A stretch of DNA of 64,000 bases from Thamnidium elegans. Taxonomy: Eukaryota > Mucoromycota > Mucoromycetes > Mucorales > Mucoraceae. The notes below the pieces were generated by a model. The model saw only the letters and a list, made by a program, of their open reading frames with translations, did no database searches and was not told the DNA's origin. How positions within the stretch are numbered: position 1 is the first letter of the stretch; the number at the start of each line of letters is the position of its first letter. The stretch lies in NCBI GenBank assembly GCA_025201345.1, contig JAIXMG010000015.1:741445-805444 (forward strand), in the 5' to 3' direction. The position numbers and the translations under genes are program-made. Of this stretch, positions 62,568-64,000 are shown one piece after another.

Positions 62568-63966
62568 TTACATATCCAGCATGTTAATAAGCTCTTTTGT
62601 ATATTTTGCAATCTCATACGACTCTTGAGCCAAATTTCGTTTTGCAACAGCGTTTGCATTTTCTGGTGTCGCGGCAAAATCTGTGTCTCTAATTTGAACA
62701 ATTTTGCTATTACAACGGTCTAAATCACTCAAGATAATATTTCCTTGGTTTCTATACTTTAACCCTTCTCCACCTGCAAATGTGCCCTTGGAGACATGAA
62801 CAATGTTGGATACAATATCAATAATAGATGTGTAATAATCTTAAACAAGTTGCCGTCGTTGGATCGAAGTGCTGTTAATAAGTTTTTGAACAGAACATAC
62901 AATATGATCTGTTTCTACTTTAAGAAATTGCTAAAAAAAAGAAAAAAAAATGAGGTGAGTGGAATGTTATATAAATAAAGTTTTTAATTATACTTACAGA
63001 AAGCTGATTAGGATTCATAGAATTATTCATGGAATTATTCATCGAGTGATTCATTTTAGGACTCATTGGGTGATTCATGTTGGGACTGGTGGGATAACTC
63101 ATGTTGGGACTTGTAGAGTGATTCATGTTATGATTCATGGAGTGGTGATTCATGTTGGGATTGACGGTAGGAGCGAAGTTATTATTTTTAGTAGGTTGCA
63201 TGGTATCATGAACAGGTCTCATACCTAGTAACTTGACAAGATCGACAATTGTTACTGTTAGATTTCCTGCTGCTGCATCTACAAGACTGACAGGACTGAT
63301 TCCCATACCACCAGCATAATACTTTGCAGAAGCTAATAAATTCGATAACTCGGTTGAAAATCTTTTTTTTATGTCGTATAATGAAGTTTGGTCTGCTGGT
63401 GATAATCCAACCTTGAGTTCGTAATCTTCTACTTCGGTTGTAATTGATTTACAAGTCATTACAATTGTTCTCATCGAAAATAATACGTCAGCAGGTTACT
63501 TGATCTGTACGAGTTTGTTAGTAGTAAAAATAAAAAATTGCACAATATTTTCTTTACCTCGATGTTTTCATTAATTCGTCTATTGCAGTTTGGTATTCTA
63601 TAATGTATTGGTGCCTCTTATATTACCATTAGGAATTGGCTTTAAAAAGAACTCTTTGATGAAATATCTTGATGGTCTATATGTATCGATCTCACTTTAA
63701 AGCTTCGAAGTTCTACATTAATATTATCGTACTTTGTTTTCCAAATTTTTGACTTTTATATTTATTTATTTATTTATTTTTTTTAAAAAAAAAAAAAATT
63801 AGAATAAAGTTTTTCTGCTAATTTTTTTTTGTCTTACCTCTTCTGTCAAATTACGAATTTTGATATCTGCATTTTCATTTTGAATTCGTAACGTTTCATT
63901 TTTTGTTGACAAGTTCTTGAGTTCATCAATTAGTTGTTTAATTTCATCTTTTACTTCACGTACAGC
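62568..63966 (-). CDS. Spa2-like polarity protein, C-terminal part, several frame breaks
   Basis: The gene enters from beyond the right edge. Exons or exon-like segments: 63838-63966 (coiled coil, LRIQNENADIKIRNLTEE), 63696-63752 (KIWKTKYDNINVELRSFK), about 63558-63620 (HQYIIEYQTAIDELMKTS), 62998-63504 (VLFSMRTIVMTCKSIT, then AAAGNLTVTIVDLVKLL and an Asn/Met/His-rich linker), and 62568-62930 (final domain with QFLKVETDHIV and YEIAKYTKELINML). This order matches fungal Spa2, the polarisome scaffold at growing hyphal tips. Conserved text repeatedly switches frame: near 63625, near 63490, near 62890 and near 62845, with an in-frame stop at about 62842. Either the gene is decaying or the consensus has small indels here. 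Not a confident functional gene as written. Confidence 0.68.
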
Positions 63967-64000
63967 CTAATAATAAAAAGTTAACTTTTTTTTAAAAAAA

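Overview
This window looks like nuclear DNA of a filamentous early-diverging fungus, most likely Mucoromycota (Mucorales-like). The evidence is AT-rich DNA with many homopolymer tracts, compact spliced genes with short GT-AG introns and CTAAT-type branch points, and fungal-type proteins: septin, an Abp1-like actin binder, PKA regulatory subunit, a Ste7-type MAPKK, a Cdc4-like F-box/WD protein and a Spa2-like polarity protein. Assignment below phylum level is inference. Exons were assembled by hand from splice signals and reading frame; all joins given are frame-consistent.

Layout. 1-1.8 kb: gene-poor, with an F-box/LRR relic. 1.8-11.1 kb (all minus strand): ABCC transporter, base-exchange phosphatidylserine synthase, SAC3/GANP (THP3/LENG8-type) protein. 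11.9-12.6 kb (plus): ribosomal protein S26. 12.8-15.0 kb (minus): Abp1/drebrin-like protein with a polyQ tract. 16.0-16.8 kb: acidic-repeat orphan. 17.8-18.2 kb (plus): secreted I9 inhibitor-like protein. 18.4-32.6 kb (minus): augmin HAUS6-like protein with a very long charged helix, mitochondrial LEA/apolipoprotein-like repeat protein, O-fucosyltransferase-like enzyme, RING protein, septin, PKA regulatory subunit. 34.9-38.9 kb (minus): lysine-methyltransferase-like protein, small orphan, catalase. 39.8-43.5 kb (plus): Cdc4-like F-box/WD40 protein and MAP kinase kinase. 44.4 kb: tRNA-Ile(AAU).

44.56-58.90 kb: two almost identical Ty3/gypsy LTR retrotransposons, head to tail on the minus strand, flanked as one block by the 5-bp duplication GTTAC. 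Their primer-binding site matches the 3' end of the tRNA-Ile whose gene lies 51 bp away. gag joins pol through an A-AAA-AAC minus-1 slippery site directly before the gag stop, and integrase sits in its own ORF behind a poly(A) spacer. To the right are a U6 snRNA gene, a sugar transporter interrupted by a frame break, and the 3' part of a Spa2-like gene with several frame breaks.

Genes left of about 51.7 kb read cleanly through every exon. To the right, frame breaks are common (LTR junction, gag copy 2, sugar transporter, Spa2-like gene), mostly single-base or deletion-type. This may be local consensus error, or young decay. The most interesting system here is the retrotransposon pair and its relation to the neighbouring Pol III genes.
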